The translations under genes and the position numbers were made by a program. DNA of 30,553 bases. Source: Peptococcaceae bacterium UBA4997 (GTDB lineage Bacteria > Bacillota > Dehalobacteriia > UBA4068 > UBA4997). The stretch lies in assembly GCA_002398485.1 (NCBI GenBank), contig DGYV01000051.1, positions 6,753-37,305 of the forward strand, written 5' to 3'. Below the pieces are notes generated by a model, which did no database searches, had not been told where the DNA came from, and was given only the letters and a program-made list of their open reading frames with translations. Positions within the stretch are counted from its first letter, which is position 1. Each line of letters opens with the position of its first letter. Below, piece after piece: positions 15,483 to 26,172 of this stretch.

Positions 15483-17251
15483 TATTTAGACGCCTCCTTA
15501 TCAACTTTCTTATCAACACTATAATTACGCTCACGAGGTTTGATATGGCTGATGTCTACTTCTTCCCAACTGAATTTAGGTCCATTGGGAGTCCATTGCG
15601 CCATAGTAGTTTTAAGGAATTTTTCATCATCACGTTTCGGGAAATCAGGTTTATAGTGAGACCCCCTACTTTCATTACGATTAAGTGCGCCTAAGGTAAT
15701 AACGCGAGCTAATTCCATCATGTTCTTTAATTGACGAGCAAACATAACTGTTTGGTTGCTGTAAGCATTGGAGTCAACAATATTAATCTTATTCCAACGT
15801 TCCTGGAATTCCTGCAGTTTAACATCAGTTTCAGCCAAAGCTTTGTTGTAACGAACGATAGCAACGTTTTTAGTCATTAATTCACCCATTTCCTCATGGA
15901 GTTTATACGGGTTTTCTTTACCTGACATTTTGGTAAGCTTGTTATGAATTTCCAATTGCTTCTTCACAACAGCGTCGCCCAAGGATTTAGAGGTTTCTTC
16001 AGCTAATTTGCCCAAGCCCTTAATATATTTAAGAGCAGCAGGGCCGGCAACAGTACCACTGTATAAAGCAGATAATAAGGAGTTTGCACCTAAACGGTTT
16101 GCACCATGATACATGTAATCACATTCCCCTGCTGCAAATAAGCCGGGTATATTTGTCATATGGTTCCAATCTACGTGAATACCACCCATGAAATAGTGAA
16201 CGGCCGGGAAAATCTTCATAGGAACTTTACGGGGATCATCACCATAGAAGTTTTCGTAAATTTCCATAATACCGCCTAAGCGTTTATTAAGATAATCAGC
16301 AGGTAAATGGCTTAAATCAAGATATACCTGGTTTTTACCATCAATACCCAAACCTTGTATAACACATACATCGTAAATAGCACGAGCAGCAATATCACGG
16401 GGAACCAAGTTGCCATAAGCAGGATACTTTTCTTCCAGAAAGTACCAAGGCTTACCATCTTTATATGTCCAAATACGACCACCGTCGCCACGGGCAGATT
16501 CACTCATTAAACGAGTTTTATCTGTACCTAACATACCTGTTGGGTGAATTTGGATAAATTCAGCATTGGAAAAAGGTACGCCATTTTGATAAACAATACT
16601 GGCAGCACTACCTGTATTGATAACAGAGTTTGTGCTCTTACCAAATATCATACCTGCACCGCCTGTAGCAATAATAACCGCATCACCAATAAAAGATTTT
16701 ATTTCCATGGTGGCAAGGTTTTGAGCTACACAACCACGGCATACACCGTTATCATCGATAATAAGATCGATCATTTCCCAGCCTTCGTATTTGTTTACAT
16801 AACCCGCTACTTCTAAACGGCGAACTTGTTCATCACAAGCATACAATAACTGTTGACCGGTAGTAGCACCTGCAAATGCAGTACGACGGTTTTTAACACC
16901 ACCGAACAAGCGAAGATCCAATAAACCTTCAGCAGTACGGCTAAACATAACACCCATACGGTCCATAGCATAAATCAAGCCAGGGGCCGCCTCAACCATG
17001 CCTTTAACAGGAGTTTGGTTAGCTAAAAAGTCGCCCCCATAAACTGTATCATCAAAATGGTCATAAATTGTATCATTATCACCTTTTGTGTCCAAAGCAG
17101 CATTGATGCCGCCTTGTGCGCAAACAGAGTGAGAACGTTTTACGGGAACTAAAGAAATAATATCTACAGGAACTTGTTTTTCAGCAATTTTCATGGTAGC
17201 CATAAGACCGGCTAAACCACCGCCAATTACTATTACTTTACCTTTATTCAT
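15482..17251 (-). CDS. sdhA: succinate dehydrogenase/fumarate reductase flavoprotein subunit
   Basis: Catalytic FAD subunit on the cytoplasmic face. It has 589 residues. The nucleotide-binding start VIVIGGGLAGLMA is at 6-18. H41 in RSHSVCAQGGINAA is the covalent FAD attachment site. Active-site segments IQIHPTGML and SESARGDGGRIW are present, and HYFMGGIHVDWN and ANRLGANSLLSALYSG match the C-terminal FAD/capping regions. GAGGAGGT precedes the ATG, and sdhC ends about 30 bases before it. The sequence is of the Bacillus-type (three-subunit, menaquinone) family. I use sdh names for the family; frdA would be equally suitable if the enzyme works as a fumarate reductase. Confidence 0.95.
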   Translation of the reverse strand: MNKGKVIVIGGGLAGLMATMKIAEKQVPVDIISLVPVKRSHSVCAQGGINAALDTKGDNDTIYDHFDDTVYGGDFLANQTPVKGMVEAAPGLIYAMDRMGVMFSRTAEGLLDLRLFGGVKNRRTAFAGATTGQQLLYACDEQVRRLEVAGYVNKYEGWEMIDLIIDDNGVCRGCVAQNLATMEIKSFIGDAVIIATGGAGMIFGKSTNSVINTGSAASIVYQNGVPFSNAEFIQIHPTGMLGTDKTRLMSESARGDGGRIWTYKDGKPWYFLEEKYPAYGNLVPRDIAARAIYDVCVIQGLGIDGKNQVYLDLSHLPADYLNKRLGGIMEIYENFYGDDPRKVPMKIFPAVHYFMGGIHVDWNHMTNIPGLFAAGECDYMYHGANRLGANSLLSALYSGTVAGPAALKYIKGLGKLAEETSKSLGDAVVKKQLEIHNKLTKMSGKENPYKLHEEMGELMTKNVAIVRYNKALAETDVKLQEFQERWNKINIVDSNAYSNQTVMFARQLKNMMELARVITLGALNRNESRGSHYKPDFPKRDDEKFLKTTMAQWTPNGPKFSWEEVDISHIKPRERNYSVDKKVDKEASK

Positions 17252-17281
17252 TATGGGTTTTACCTCCTCACCTTATATTAT

Positions 17282-17911
17282 TTATGCTAGTGGCATTATG
17301 GAAATTTTTACCAAGATAGCTATTGCAAACAAAGAAATAAGTACAAAGAATGCACCGGCTACTGTAGCGAATACTTTTTGAGAACGATCACCAACGCAAA
17401 TGCCCCAAGTAATGCAGAAAGTGAATAAACCGTTAGCAAAGTGATACATAGATGCCACTACACCAATTATATACAGTGCAAAGGTAACAGGATTATGCAG
17501 TAAACCTGCTAAAGTATTGATAACTAATTGTGGTTCATGTGTGCTTAAACGTAATACCCAAACGTGCCAAATTAAGAAGACTAATACTATTAAAGCAGTG
17601 ATTCTTTGAAGATAAAAAGCCCAGTTGCGATAATAAGTATATTTCAAAGCATTATTCTTAGCAAGATAAACAATGTAAATACCATACAAGCCGTGGAAAA
17701 TTATTGGTATGGCTATAACAACAACCTCTAAAATTACCACAAAAGGTGCGGTTTTCATAAAGTTGATTAATGCCAAATAACTTTCGTTGCCGCTGATGAA
17801 TACACTGCTGTTTAAAAGCATATGAACGCAAACGAAAATACCAACCGGGATGACTGCTATCAGAGAGTGTAATCTTCTGATCATAAAGTTACTATTGTTC
17901 TTGTTTGACAA
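17282..17911 (-). CDS. sdhC: succinate dehydrogenase/fumarate reductase cytochrome b558 subunit
   Basis: Membrane anchor that carries two haems b and the menaquinone site. It has 209 residues with five membrane segments. Four histidines, H30, H73, H116 and H157, match in spacing the axial haem ligands of Bacillus SdhC (28, 70, 113, 155), so a dihaem form is expected. The RRLHSL segment near the N end also matches. The TTG at 17911 is chosen because AAGGGGA precedes it by 7 bases and the N end then aligns with the Bacillus protein. An ATG at 17935 lacks a ribosome site and is very close to the predicted transcription start. First gene of sdhCAB. Confidence 0.9.
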   Translation of the reverse strand: MSNKNNSNFMIRRLHSLIAVIPVGIFVCVHMLLNSSVFISGNESYLALINFMKTAPFVVILEVVVIAIPIIFHGLYGIYIVYLAKNNALKYTYYRNWAFYLQRITALIVLVFLIWHVWVLRLSTHEPQLVINTLAGLLHNPVTFALYIIGVVASMYHFANGLFTFCITWGICVGDRSQKVFATVAGAFFVLISLFAIAILVKISIMPLA

Positions 17912-17956
17912 AACCCTATCCCCTTCCCTATTCATAATTCTTAATCTTATAATTTT

Positions 17957-17985
17957 TTATAATCTGCACCAAAACAAAAGTGCAA
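17957..17985 (-). promoter_or_regulatory. sigma-A-like promoter of sdhCAB
   Basis: On the - strand, -35 TTGCAC (17980-17985), 17-base spacer and -10 TTATAA (17957-17962). A TGCAC/GTGCA inverted repeat (17965-17969 and 17980-17984) lies between the boxes and overlaps the -35, so it could be an operator. The operator reading is inference. Confidence 0.55.
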
Positions 17986-18097
17986 AAAATAAATTTAAGA
18001 AACTAAAACATAAAAAACCATAAAAACAGTTAAAAATAAAAGCTTAAAATAACAATTACAAAAATCTACTACATCAAACAACTTGGTTGACGGTTAC

Positions 18098-19411
18098 CTA
18101 CAGTAGCTTACCTATAAGATGCCATGTTTTTGCTTGAGTTATCTGCACATCAACTATAGAACCGACCAAATCTTCTCTGCCGTTAAAAATAACCACCTTA
18201 TTGGTGTCTGTGCGGCCGGTATAAGTATCGCTACTGGTTTTACTCACCCCCTCAACCAAAACTTTCAAATTTTTACCAATTAAGTTTTTATTTATTTGCA
18301 GACTGATGGGGTTTTGTATATCCATTAGTCGTTGCAAGCGCAATTTTCTTTCTGCCATTTCCACTTGATTTTCCATTGTTGCGGCAGGAGTACCTGAACG
18401 CTTGGAATACAAGAATGTGTATGCCACATCAAAACGACATTTTTCAATAAAATTCAAACCTTCTGCAAAATCCTTCTCAGTTTCGCCGGGAAAACCTACT
18501 ATTAAATCTGTAGTTATAGAGGCATGAGGCATTTCTGTTTTTATATATTGAAGTAAATCATAGTAAAATGCCGTATCATAGCCACGATTCATCAACGTTA
18601 ATATTTTATCAGAACCGGATTGAATAGGTAAATGGAAATGTGGACAAATTTTAGGCCTGTCCTTTATCACATCCACCAATTTCCTATCAAAATCTCTGGG
18701 GTGTGAAGTCATATAGCGAATTCGTTCAATACCCTTTATTTGATTCAAACAAACCAAAAGACCTGCAAAGTCCATGACCCCAGGTAAATCTTTTCCATAG
18801 GAATTGACATTTTGCCCCAAAAGCATTATTTCTTTGTAGCCTGCTTCAGCCAAATCCTCCACTTCCGCAATAATTGCCTCAGGCGGGCGGCTTCTTTCAG
18901 GACCTCGAACATAAGGCACAATACAATAAGAGCAATAATTATTACAGCCGTATATAATATTTATCTGTGCCTTGTTTTTACCTTGTCTTGCTACTGGCAA
19001 GGTATTGGGCAAATCCTCATTTGCACCCATAACATCAATAATAGGAGTGTTACCTCCTATAACTTCTGCTATATATTCAGGCAAACGGTGCTGCTGAAAA
19101 GTGCCTATAATAATATCCATATGCTTAGCCTTAGCTCTTATTTTCTCAGCCATATTATCTTGCTGAGCCATGCAACCGCATACAGCTAAAACTATATTGG
19201 GATTTGCAGTTTTAAGTCTTTTTAAGCTACCCAAAAAACCCCAAATATGGTTTTCTGCACTTTCCCTTACACAACAGGTATTTGTGATTATGATTTGAGC
19301 ATCTTCCAAATTTTCAGCAAGCTTATAACCATCCGCTTCCAAAAGCCCGGCTATTATTTCGGAATCATGCTCATTCATTTGGCAACCAAAAGTTTTAATA
19401 AAATATTTCAC
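18098..19411 (-). CDS. miaB: tRNA-2-methylthio-N6-dimethylallyladenosine synthase
   Basis: Radical SAM methylthiotransferase that modifies i6A37 to ms2i6A37 in tRNAs reading UNN codons. It has 437 residues. The N-terminal domain has the cluster cysteines C10, C46 and C80 (FGCQMNEHDSE, NTCCVRESAE, CGCMAQQ). The radical SAM motif C156-x3-C160-x2-C163 is in YGCNNYCSYCIVPYVRGPERSR, which is characteristic of MiaB rather than RimO or MtaB. The C end is a TRAM domain. The start is GTG at 19411 after AGGTGAT. It has its own promoter in the 72-base gap after recJ. I see no clear terminator between miaB and the sdhC promoter. Confidence 0.96.
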   Translation of the reverse strand: MKYFIKTFGCQMNEHDSEIIAGLLEADGYKLAENLEDAQIIITNTCCVRESAENHIWGFLGSLKRLKTANPNIVLAVCGCMAQQDNMAEKIRAKAKHMDIIIGTFQQHRLPEYIAEVIGGNTPIIDVMGANEDLPNTLPVARQGKNKAQINIIYGCNNYCSYCIVPYVRGPERSRPPEAIIAEVEDLAEAGYKEIMLLGQNVNSYGKDLPGVMDFAGLLVCLNQIKGIERIRYMTSHPRDFDRKLVDVIKDRPKICPHFHLPIQSGSDKILTLMNRGYDTAFYYDLLQYIKTEMPHASITTDLIVGFPGETEKDFAEGLNFIEKCRFDVAYTFLYSKRSGTPAATMENQVEMAERKLRLQRLMDIQNPISLQINKNLIGKNLKVLVEGVSKTSSDTYTGRTDTNKVVIFNGREDLVGSIVDVQITQAKTWHLIGKLL

Positions 19412-19440
19412 TTTATCACCTGTACTTTGGATACGAGTAT

Positions 19441-19468
19441 ATTATAGCATAAAAATACCGATATGCAA
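19441..19468 (-). promoter_or_regulatory. extended -10 promoter of miaB
   Basis: On the - strand, -35 TTGCAT (19463-19468), 16-base spacer and -10 TATAAT (19441-19446) preceded by TGC, giving an extended -10. Confidence 0.7.
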
Positions 19469-19483
19469 AGTTTTTACAAAATT

Positions 19484-21283
19484 TTATTTATTGGCAGTGT
19501 TTATATGTGGGCGAAAATCCTTTAATTGTATTTGCAGATAAGTATTGTTATTATAATTAGCCGTTTCAACTGTATAAATAATATCAAGCAGGAGCTTATT
19601 ATTGCTTTCTGTAACCAATGAATGCCACAGTCTTTCATTACCTATTTTTTTAACCATATCTTTAAATGCTGCTTTTTGACGAAACAAAATAACCGGGATC
19701 ATGCCTTTAGAGTTTTTGGCATCAAAATAAATCCTTAAAACATTTTCTTCATTGCCTAATAATTGGATTCTATTAACATTAAGAGCTTTATCACCGAACA
19801 GAGGCATAGGATTGCCCTTGCCAAAAGGTTCCATTTTCTGAACAGCATTGGCAAATGCCAAATTTACTCTTTCCAAAGGCATATGTAAATCTATATATTT
19901 GTTTTGAACCATATCCCCTTGCGTTAATTTGCAATTTTCGTTTAAGGCCTTACGCAAGGCATCAATATTATGCTTAGGCACGGATAAACCCGCAGCCATC
20001 GGGTGACCGCCGAATATATCCAATAAATTGCTTACTTCTGTTAAAGCTTCAAACATATTATAAGCTTCTATGGATCTGCCTGAACCTCTTACAATAGGCT
20101 TATCTCCCGATAAGATAAAGGTTGGGCGATAATACAATTCTTTTATTCTGCCCGCCACGATTCCTGCAATATTTTCATGCAAGTTTGGTTCGTATACAAC
20201 TATTACTTTATCAGCAGCCATATCATTAGCTTCAATATTGGCTCGAACAAGCTCAACACCTTCAACCGTAAGAAATTTACGGGAATTATTGAGCTCTATA
20301 AGCTCTTCAGCCAAAACTTTAGCCTTTTCAGAATCCGTTTCCAAAAAAAGATTTACGGCCTTATCTGCTAATTCCAAACGTCCTGAAGCATTGATACATG
20401 GCCCAAGTACAAAGCCAAGATGATAGGTTGTAAGTTTTTTATCCTTTAAACCGTTAACTTCAATAAGTGCTTTTAAACCAATATTAGGTGTATTTTGCAG
20501 AACAGAAAGGCCAAATTTAACCATTACACGGTTTTCGTCAACTAAATCCATAATATCACAAACTGTTGCGATTACAGCTAGAGATAAGTATTCAAGATAG
20601 TGCTCTTCCCAGTCCTCACCTATTGTAATATAAAGCCCTTCTACAATTTTATAAGCAATAGAGGCACCGCATAAAGCCTTAAATGGATATGGACAATCTA
20701 ATTGTTTAGGATTGATGATTGCATCCGCAACCGGTACTTGGTATTGGATTTTCGTATCATGCTTGATAAAAGGTATTTCGTGATGATCACTGATAATAAC
20801 AGTCATTCCTAACTTTTTTGCAAATGCTATTTGATTAACGGCGGAAATACCGTTATCACAGGTTAACAAAACTTTAACACCCTGATTCGCCAGTTCACGG
20901 ATCGCCGAATCATTAAGCCCATATCCTTCAGTTTCCCTTTGCGGTATATAAAACAAAACATCGCCACCCAAGCGGCGCAAAGCTATTGTTAAAATACTGG
21001 TTGCCGTAATACCATCTGCATCATAATCGCCGTAAACAGCAATTTTGATGCCGTTGTCAATGGCATCAAGTAAAATATCTATGGCTTTATCCATATCCTT
21101 TAATAAACCGGGGTGATGCAGAAAATCCAAAGATGTACTTAAATAGTCTTTAATGTTATCTGCGTTTGTAAAACCTCTTACCGCTAAAATTTGTATAATA
21201 GAATTGGGCAAACCCGTAATCGCAGAAATTTTAGCAATTTCCTCTGCGCTAATTTTACAGCCACGCAGTATCCATTTTTTCAT
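19484..21283 (-). CDS. recJ: single-stranded-DNA-specific exonuclease RecJ
   Basis: 5'-3' exonuclease of the DHH family, acting in recombination and mismatch or base-excision repair. It has 599 residues, near E. coli RecJ (577) and shorter than the Bacillus form (about 786), so it lacks the long C-terminal extension. DHH motifs: GDYDADG at 85-91, CDNG at 142-145 and DHH at 166-168. The DHHA1 signature GGHPMAAGLS follows in the second half, with an OB-like C end. The ATG follows GGAAGGA. Its promoter appears to overlap the secDF terminator just upstream. The order secD-secF-recJ is common in Firmicutes. Confidence 0.95.
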   Translation of the reverse strand: MKKWILRGCKISAEEIAKISAITGLPNSIIQILAVRGFTNADNIKDYLSTSLDFLHHPGLLKDMDKAIDILLDAIDNGIKIAVYGDYDADGITATSILTIALRRLGGDVLFYIPQRETEGYGLNDSAIRELANQGVKVLLTCDNGISAVNQIAFAKKLGMTVIISDHHEIPFIKHDTKIQYQVPVADAIINPKQLDCPYPFKALCGASIAYKIVEGLYITIGEDWEEHYLEYLSLAVIATVCDIMDLVDENRVMVKFGLSVLQNTPNIGLKALIEVNGLKDKKLTTYHLGFVLGPCINASGRLELADKAVNLFLETDSEKAKVLAEELIELNNSRKFLTVEGVELVRANIEANDMAADKVIVVYEPNLHENIAGIVAGRIKELYYRPTFILSGDKPIVRGSGRSIEAYNMFEALTEVSNLLDIFGGHPMAAGLSVPKHNIDALRKALNENCKLTQGDMVQNKYIDLHMPLERVNLAFANAVQKMEPFGKGNPMPLFGDKALNVNRIQLLGNEENVLRIYFDAKNSKGMIPVILFRQKAAFKDMVKKIGNERLWHSLVTESNNKLLLDIIYTVETANYNNNTYLQIQLKDFRPHINTANK

Positions 21284-21321
21284 ATTACAACTATCCTTCC
21301 GGGAACTCTCTTATTCTGTTA

Positions 21322-21350
21322 ATTATACTAAAAACAAGCCTCATTGTCTA
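21322..21350 (-). promoter_or_regulatory. promoter of recJ overlapping the secDF terminator
   Basis: On the - strand, -35 TAGACA (21345-21350), 17-base spacer and -10 TATAAT (21322-21327). The -35 lies in the loop and descending arm of the terminator hairpin at 21334-21366. Confidence 0.6.
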
Positions 21351-21366
21351 TGACAACGAGGCTTGT
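21334..21366 (-). terminator. terminator of secD-secF
   Basis: A 15-position stem with one A/C mismatch (21334-21348 with 21352-21366) and a 3-base loop, followed on the - strand by TTTT. It starts 10 bases after the secF stop. Confidence 0.82.
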
Positions 21367-21375
21367 TGACTAAAA

Positions 21376-22284
21376 CTATTTTACTGCTTTAGCAGTTTTT
21401 AATTGTTTGGTTTTTTTAGAACCTTCACTAAAGTGTTTGATCAAGTCGGTAAGGATGGAACTGGCAATAAAAATTGATGAATAAGCACCGGCAGTAAAAC
21501 CTATGAATAAAGCAAGGCAGAAGTTTTTGGTTGTTTCACCGCCAAAAAACAGAAGAGATAATACCAAAATTATTACTGCAACTACCGTGTTGATTGTACG
21601 GCCTAAGGTTTGGTTAATGCTGTTATTTGCCATTACGGCAATAGATTCCTTATTACCCATACGCATATTTTCCCTTATCCTGTCAAATATAACAATTGTA
21701 CCATTAATAGAATAACCAAGAATGGTTAAAATTGCAGCTACAAAAGTGCTGTCTATTTCTATTTGAAAAAGAGAAAATAAACCAACTGTAATTAAAACAT
21801 CATGCATAAGGGGTACTACGGCAGCAATGGCAAAGAAAAATTTGAAACGTATGGTAATGTAAATAAGCATTAAAATCAATGCCAAAACCAATGCCCAAAC
21901 AGCATTTGAAATAAGTTCCTGACCAATTATTGGGCCAATACGCTCATTCCTGTTCACCTTTATACTGCCTAGCTTTTCTTGCATTTCAGTAAGCATGGCA
22001 TTGCTGCTTTCTTCACTCATATCTGCTGTACGAATAATAAATTCGTTTGTATTACTGTTTTTAACAGAAGGAGTAACTGCTGTATATTTTTCCACTACAT
22101 TTCTAATATCATCTAAAACTACTGTTTGTTCGAAAGTTATTTCAAAGATATTGCCGCCTGTAAAATCAATACCTTTATTCATACCTTGAACAAAGAATGA
22201 TATAACACTTATTAGAATAAGCACGGAAGAAAAAATGTACCAAAATTTTCTTTTACCTATAAAATCCAATTGTTTTTTAGGCAT
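21376..22284 (-). CDS. secF: protein translocase subunit SecF
   Basis: Membrane subunit that, with SecD and YajC, uses the ion gradient to help pull proteins through SecYEG. It has 302 residues and six membrane segments. The first is at about 14-32, followed by GMNKGIDFTGGNIFEI. A periplasmic P1-like loop follows, and late segments include ILGYSINGTIVIFDRIRENMR. ATG at 22284 is preferred to the GTG at 22291-22293, because GGGAGGT (inside secD) is 7 bases before the ATG and would cover the GTG. It overlaps the end of secD by 8 bases. The same orientation and order as in many Firmicutes that keep secD and secF separate. Confidence 0.95.
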   Translation of the reverse strand: MPKKQLDFIGKRKFWYIFSSVLILISVISFFVQGMNKGIDFTGGNIFEITFEQTVVLDDIRNVVEKYTAVTPSVKNSNTNEFIIRTADMSEESSNAMLTEMQEKLGSIKVNRNERIGPIIGQELISNAVWALVLALILMLIYITIRFKFFFAIAAVVPLMHDVLITVGLFSLFQIEIDSTFVAAILTILGYSINGTIVIFDRIRENMRMGNKESIAVMANNSINQTLGRTINTVVAVIILVLSLLFFGGETTKNFCLALFIGFTAGAYSSIFIASSILTDLIKHFSEGSKKTKQLKTAKAVK

Positions 22285-23500
22285 TTTTAGCACCTCCCGT
22301 TACATAAAGACCTATATGTTTTTTGAAGGCAGAAACATCGGCACTCCAAAAAAGCAAATAGCGAGTAAGGACCAATGCGGTAAGCATGCTCAAAACAATG
22401 CCTATACTTAAGGTTACGGCAAAACCCTGAATGGAACCTGTACCAAATTTGAAAAGTACTGCCGCAGCCAGTAATGTGGTTACGTTAGAATCCACAATTG
22501 TCCAGGTAGCTCTTTTAAAACCGGCAGAAATTGCCGCACGTAAAGATTTGCCGTTATTTAGCTCTTCACGCACTCTTTCATAAATAATAATATTAGCATC
22601 CACCGCCATACCTATGGAAAGCACAAAACCGGCAATACCGGGTAAGGTAAGCACAACACCCACCGCAGCAATGATCCAAAAAAGGGCTACAGTATAAGCT
22701 ATAAGAGAAAATGCCGCAATAACACCCGGTAAACGGTAATACGCAATAATAAATATAAGCAATAATATCATGCCTATAATACCGGCGTATAAACTTTTTT
22801 GTAAGGAATCGGAACCGAGCGAAGGCCCGACAGTACGTTTGGCCATAACCTCAACATCTATTGGCAACGCACCACCACGTAGAATAGCAGCCTGTAAAAT
22901 TGCTTCCTCTAAAGTATATGTACCTTCTATTTGGGCTTTGCCATCTAAAATAGGTTCTTTAACGTTGGCATTGATCAAAACTTCGCCATCTAAATATATA
23001 ATTATTGGCTGGCCAACTAAACGCAAAGTAGCATCACCAAACTTTTTTGCACCTTCGGAAGTGAATTCCAAGCTAATCAAACCGCCGCCCTTATTGTCGC
23101 TGACCCCCTGGGCATTTTTTAAATCACTGCCGCTTAACAAAAGAGTACCCGCAGAATCACGGAATTCCAGTTTAGCTGTTTGACCCAAAGCCTCAATAGC
23201 CTGATCAGGATCCTCCACACCCGCCAATTCGATAATAATGCGATCATTACCTTCAAGCTGTATAACTGGCTCACTTACACCGATAGCATCTACCCTTTTA
23301 CGCATAATTTCTTTCAATTGTTCCATGTCTTCGGTAGTTACGGTTGTACCATCTTCAGGTATAGCCTGTAATACCACCTCGGCGCCACCTCTTAAGTCCA
23401 AGCCAAGATTAAGCTGGCTTTGGAGGGGTTTGATTGAGAGAACAGCCGCTAGCAGAATCAGTATAACTGCTATGGCTATTTTCAAGCCGCCTCTTTTCAT
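22277..23500 (-). CDS. secD: protein translocase subunit SecD
   Basis: Partner of SecF in Sec-dependent export. The 407 residues have an N-terminal membrane segment (about 8-22) and the signature LGLDLRGGAEVVLQA. A periplasmic P1 region contains GVSEPVIQLEGNDRIIIELAGV. Five more membrane segments follow, including VLSIGMAVDANIIIYERVREE. The start is ATG at 23500 after AGGGGGA. It has its own consensus promoter and is separated from yajC by a terminator, so secDF is a separate unit. Confidence 0.96.
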   Translation of the reverse strand: MKRGGLKIAIAVILILLAAVLSIKPLQSQLNLGLDLRGGAEVVLQAIPEDGTTVTTEDMEQLKEIMRKRVDAIGVSEPVIQLEGNDRIIIELAGVEDPDQAIEALGQTAKLEFRDSAGTLLLSGSDLKNAQGVSDNKGGGLISLEFTSEGAKKFGDATLRLVGQPIIIYLDGEVLINANVKEPILDGKAQIEGTYTLEEAILQAAILRGGALPIDVEVMAKRTVGPSLGSDSLQKSLYAGIIGMILLLIFIIAYYRLPGVIAAFSLIAYTVALFWIIAAVGVVLTLPGIAGFVLSIGMAVDANIIIYERVREELNNGKSLRAAISAGFKRATWTIVDSNVTTLLAAAVLFKFGTGSIQGFAVTLSIGIVLSMLTALVLTRYLLFWSADVSAFKKHIGLYVTGGAKNA

Positions 23501-23572
23501 ACTACATCCCCCTTCAGCAACAAGTTCATTGTGTAATAAAACTTTCGATATGTCGATAATTCATACTTTTAC

Positions 23573-23601
23573 ATTATAAAACAGTAAAATCGCAATGTCA
23601 A
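23573..23601 (-). promoter_or_regulatory. full-consensus sigma-A promoter of secD-secF
   Basis: On the - strand, -35 TTGACA (23596-23601), exactly 17 bases, and -10 TATAAT (23573-23578). Both hexamers match the consensus completely. Transcription should start near 23566, leaving a leader of about 65 bases before the secD ATG. Confidence 0.85.
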
Positions 23602-23630
23602 ACATTACCCAAGTATTGAAGCAAAGGAAA

Positions 23631-23652
23631 AATAGACCCCGCAGGGTCTATT
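23631..23652 (-). terminator. terminator after yajC
   Basis: A 9-bp perfect stem AATAGACCC/GGGTCTATT with a 4-base loop, followed on the - strand by TTTTT-like sequence. It begins 3 bases after the yajC stop. Confidence 0.82.
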
Positions 23653-23654
23653 AG

Positions 23655-23927
23655 TTACTTATTTTCTTCAGATTGTAAACCGCCAATGCCGGTTTTTAAT
23701 ACTTGAATTTCAACCTTATCTGCAACTTTAAGCCATACACTATCTTCTTTTACCATTGTAATTGTACCTAAAATACCACCTGCGGTATAAACTCTGTCAT
23801 TAACATTTAAGCTACCTAATAATTCCTGACGTTTTTTACGATTCTTTTGTTGAGGCCTTATCAACAAAAAATAAAAAATTAAAATAAAGACCGCAATATA
23901 AAGAATAGAAAACAGTTGTTGATCCAC
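23655..23927 (-). CDS. yajC: preprotein translocase subunit YajC
   Basis: Small accessory subunit of the SecDF complex. It has 90 residues: one membrane segment at about 5-23, then the typical LIRPQQKNRKKRQELLGSL stretch. A small beta domain with NDRVYTAGGILGTI follows. The start is GTG at 23927, after AAGGTGG with about 7 bases spacing. It follows tgt after roughly 95 bases of AT-rich sequence, in which I saw a TATAAT box but no good -35. Confidence 0.94.
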   Translation of the reverse strand: MDQQLFSILYIAVFILIFYFLLIRPQQKNRKKRQELLGSLNVNDRVYTAGGILGTITMVKEDSVWLKVADKVEIQVLKTGIGGLQSEENK

Positions 23928-24021
23928 GATTTCACCACCTTTATTTATTATAGTTTAATAAAAAACTTATAAAATAAAACCTTAAAATTAGAAATTCTAT
24001 AATATTAAAAAAAATCCTTTT

Positions 24022-26158
<2,137 letters not shown>

Positions 26159-26172
26159 TATTTTCTCCAGTA

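Noticed and set aside
22770..23183. 137-residue + strand frame opposite secD
   Set aside because: Antisense to a well-conserved secD; composition is Pro/Ser-rich, as expected from a reversed membrane protein gene.
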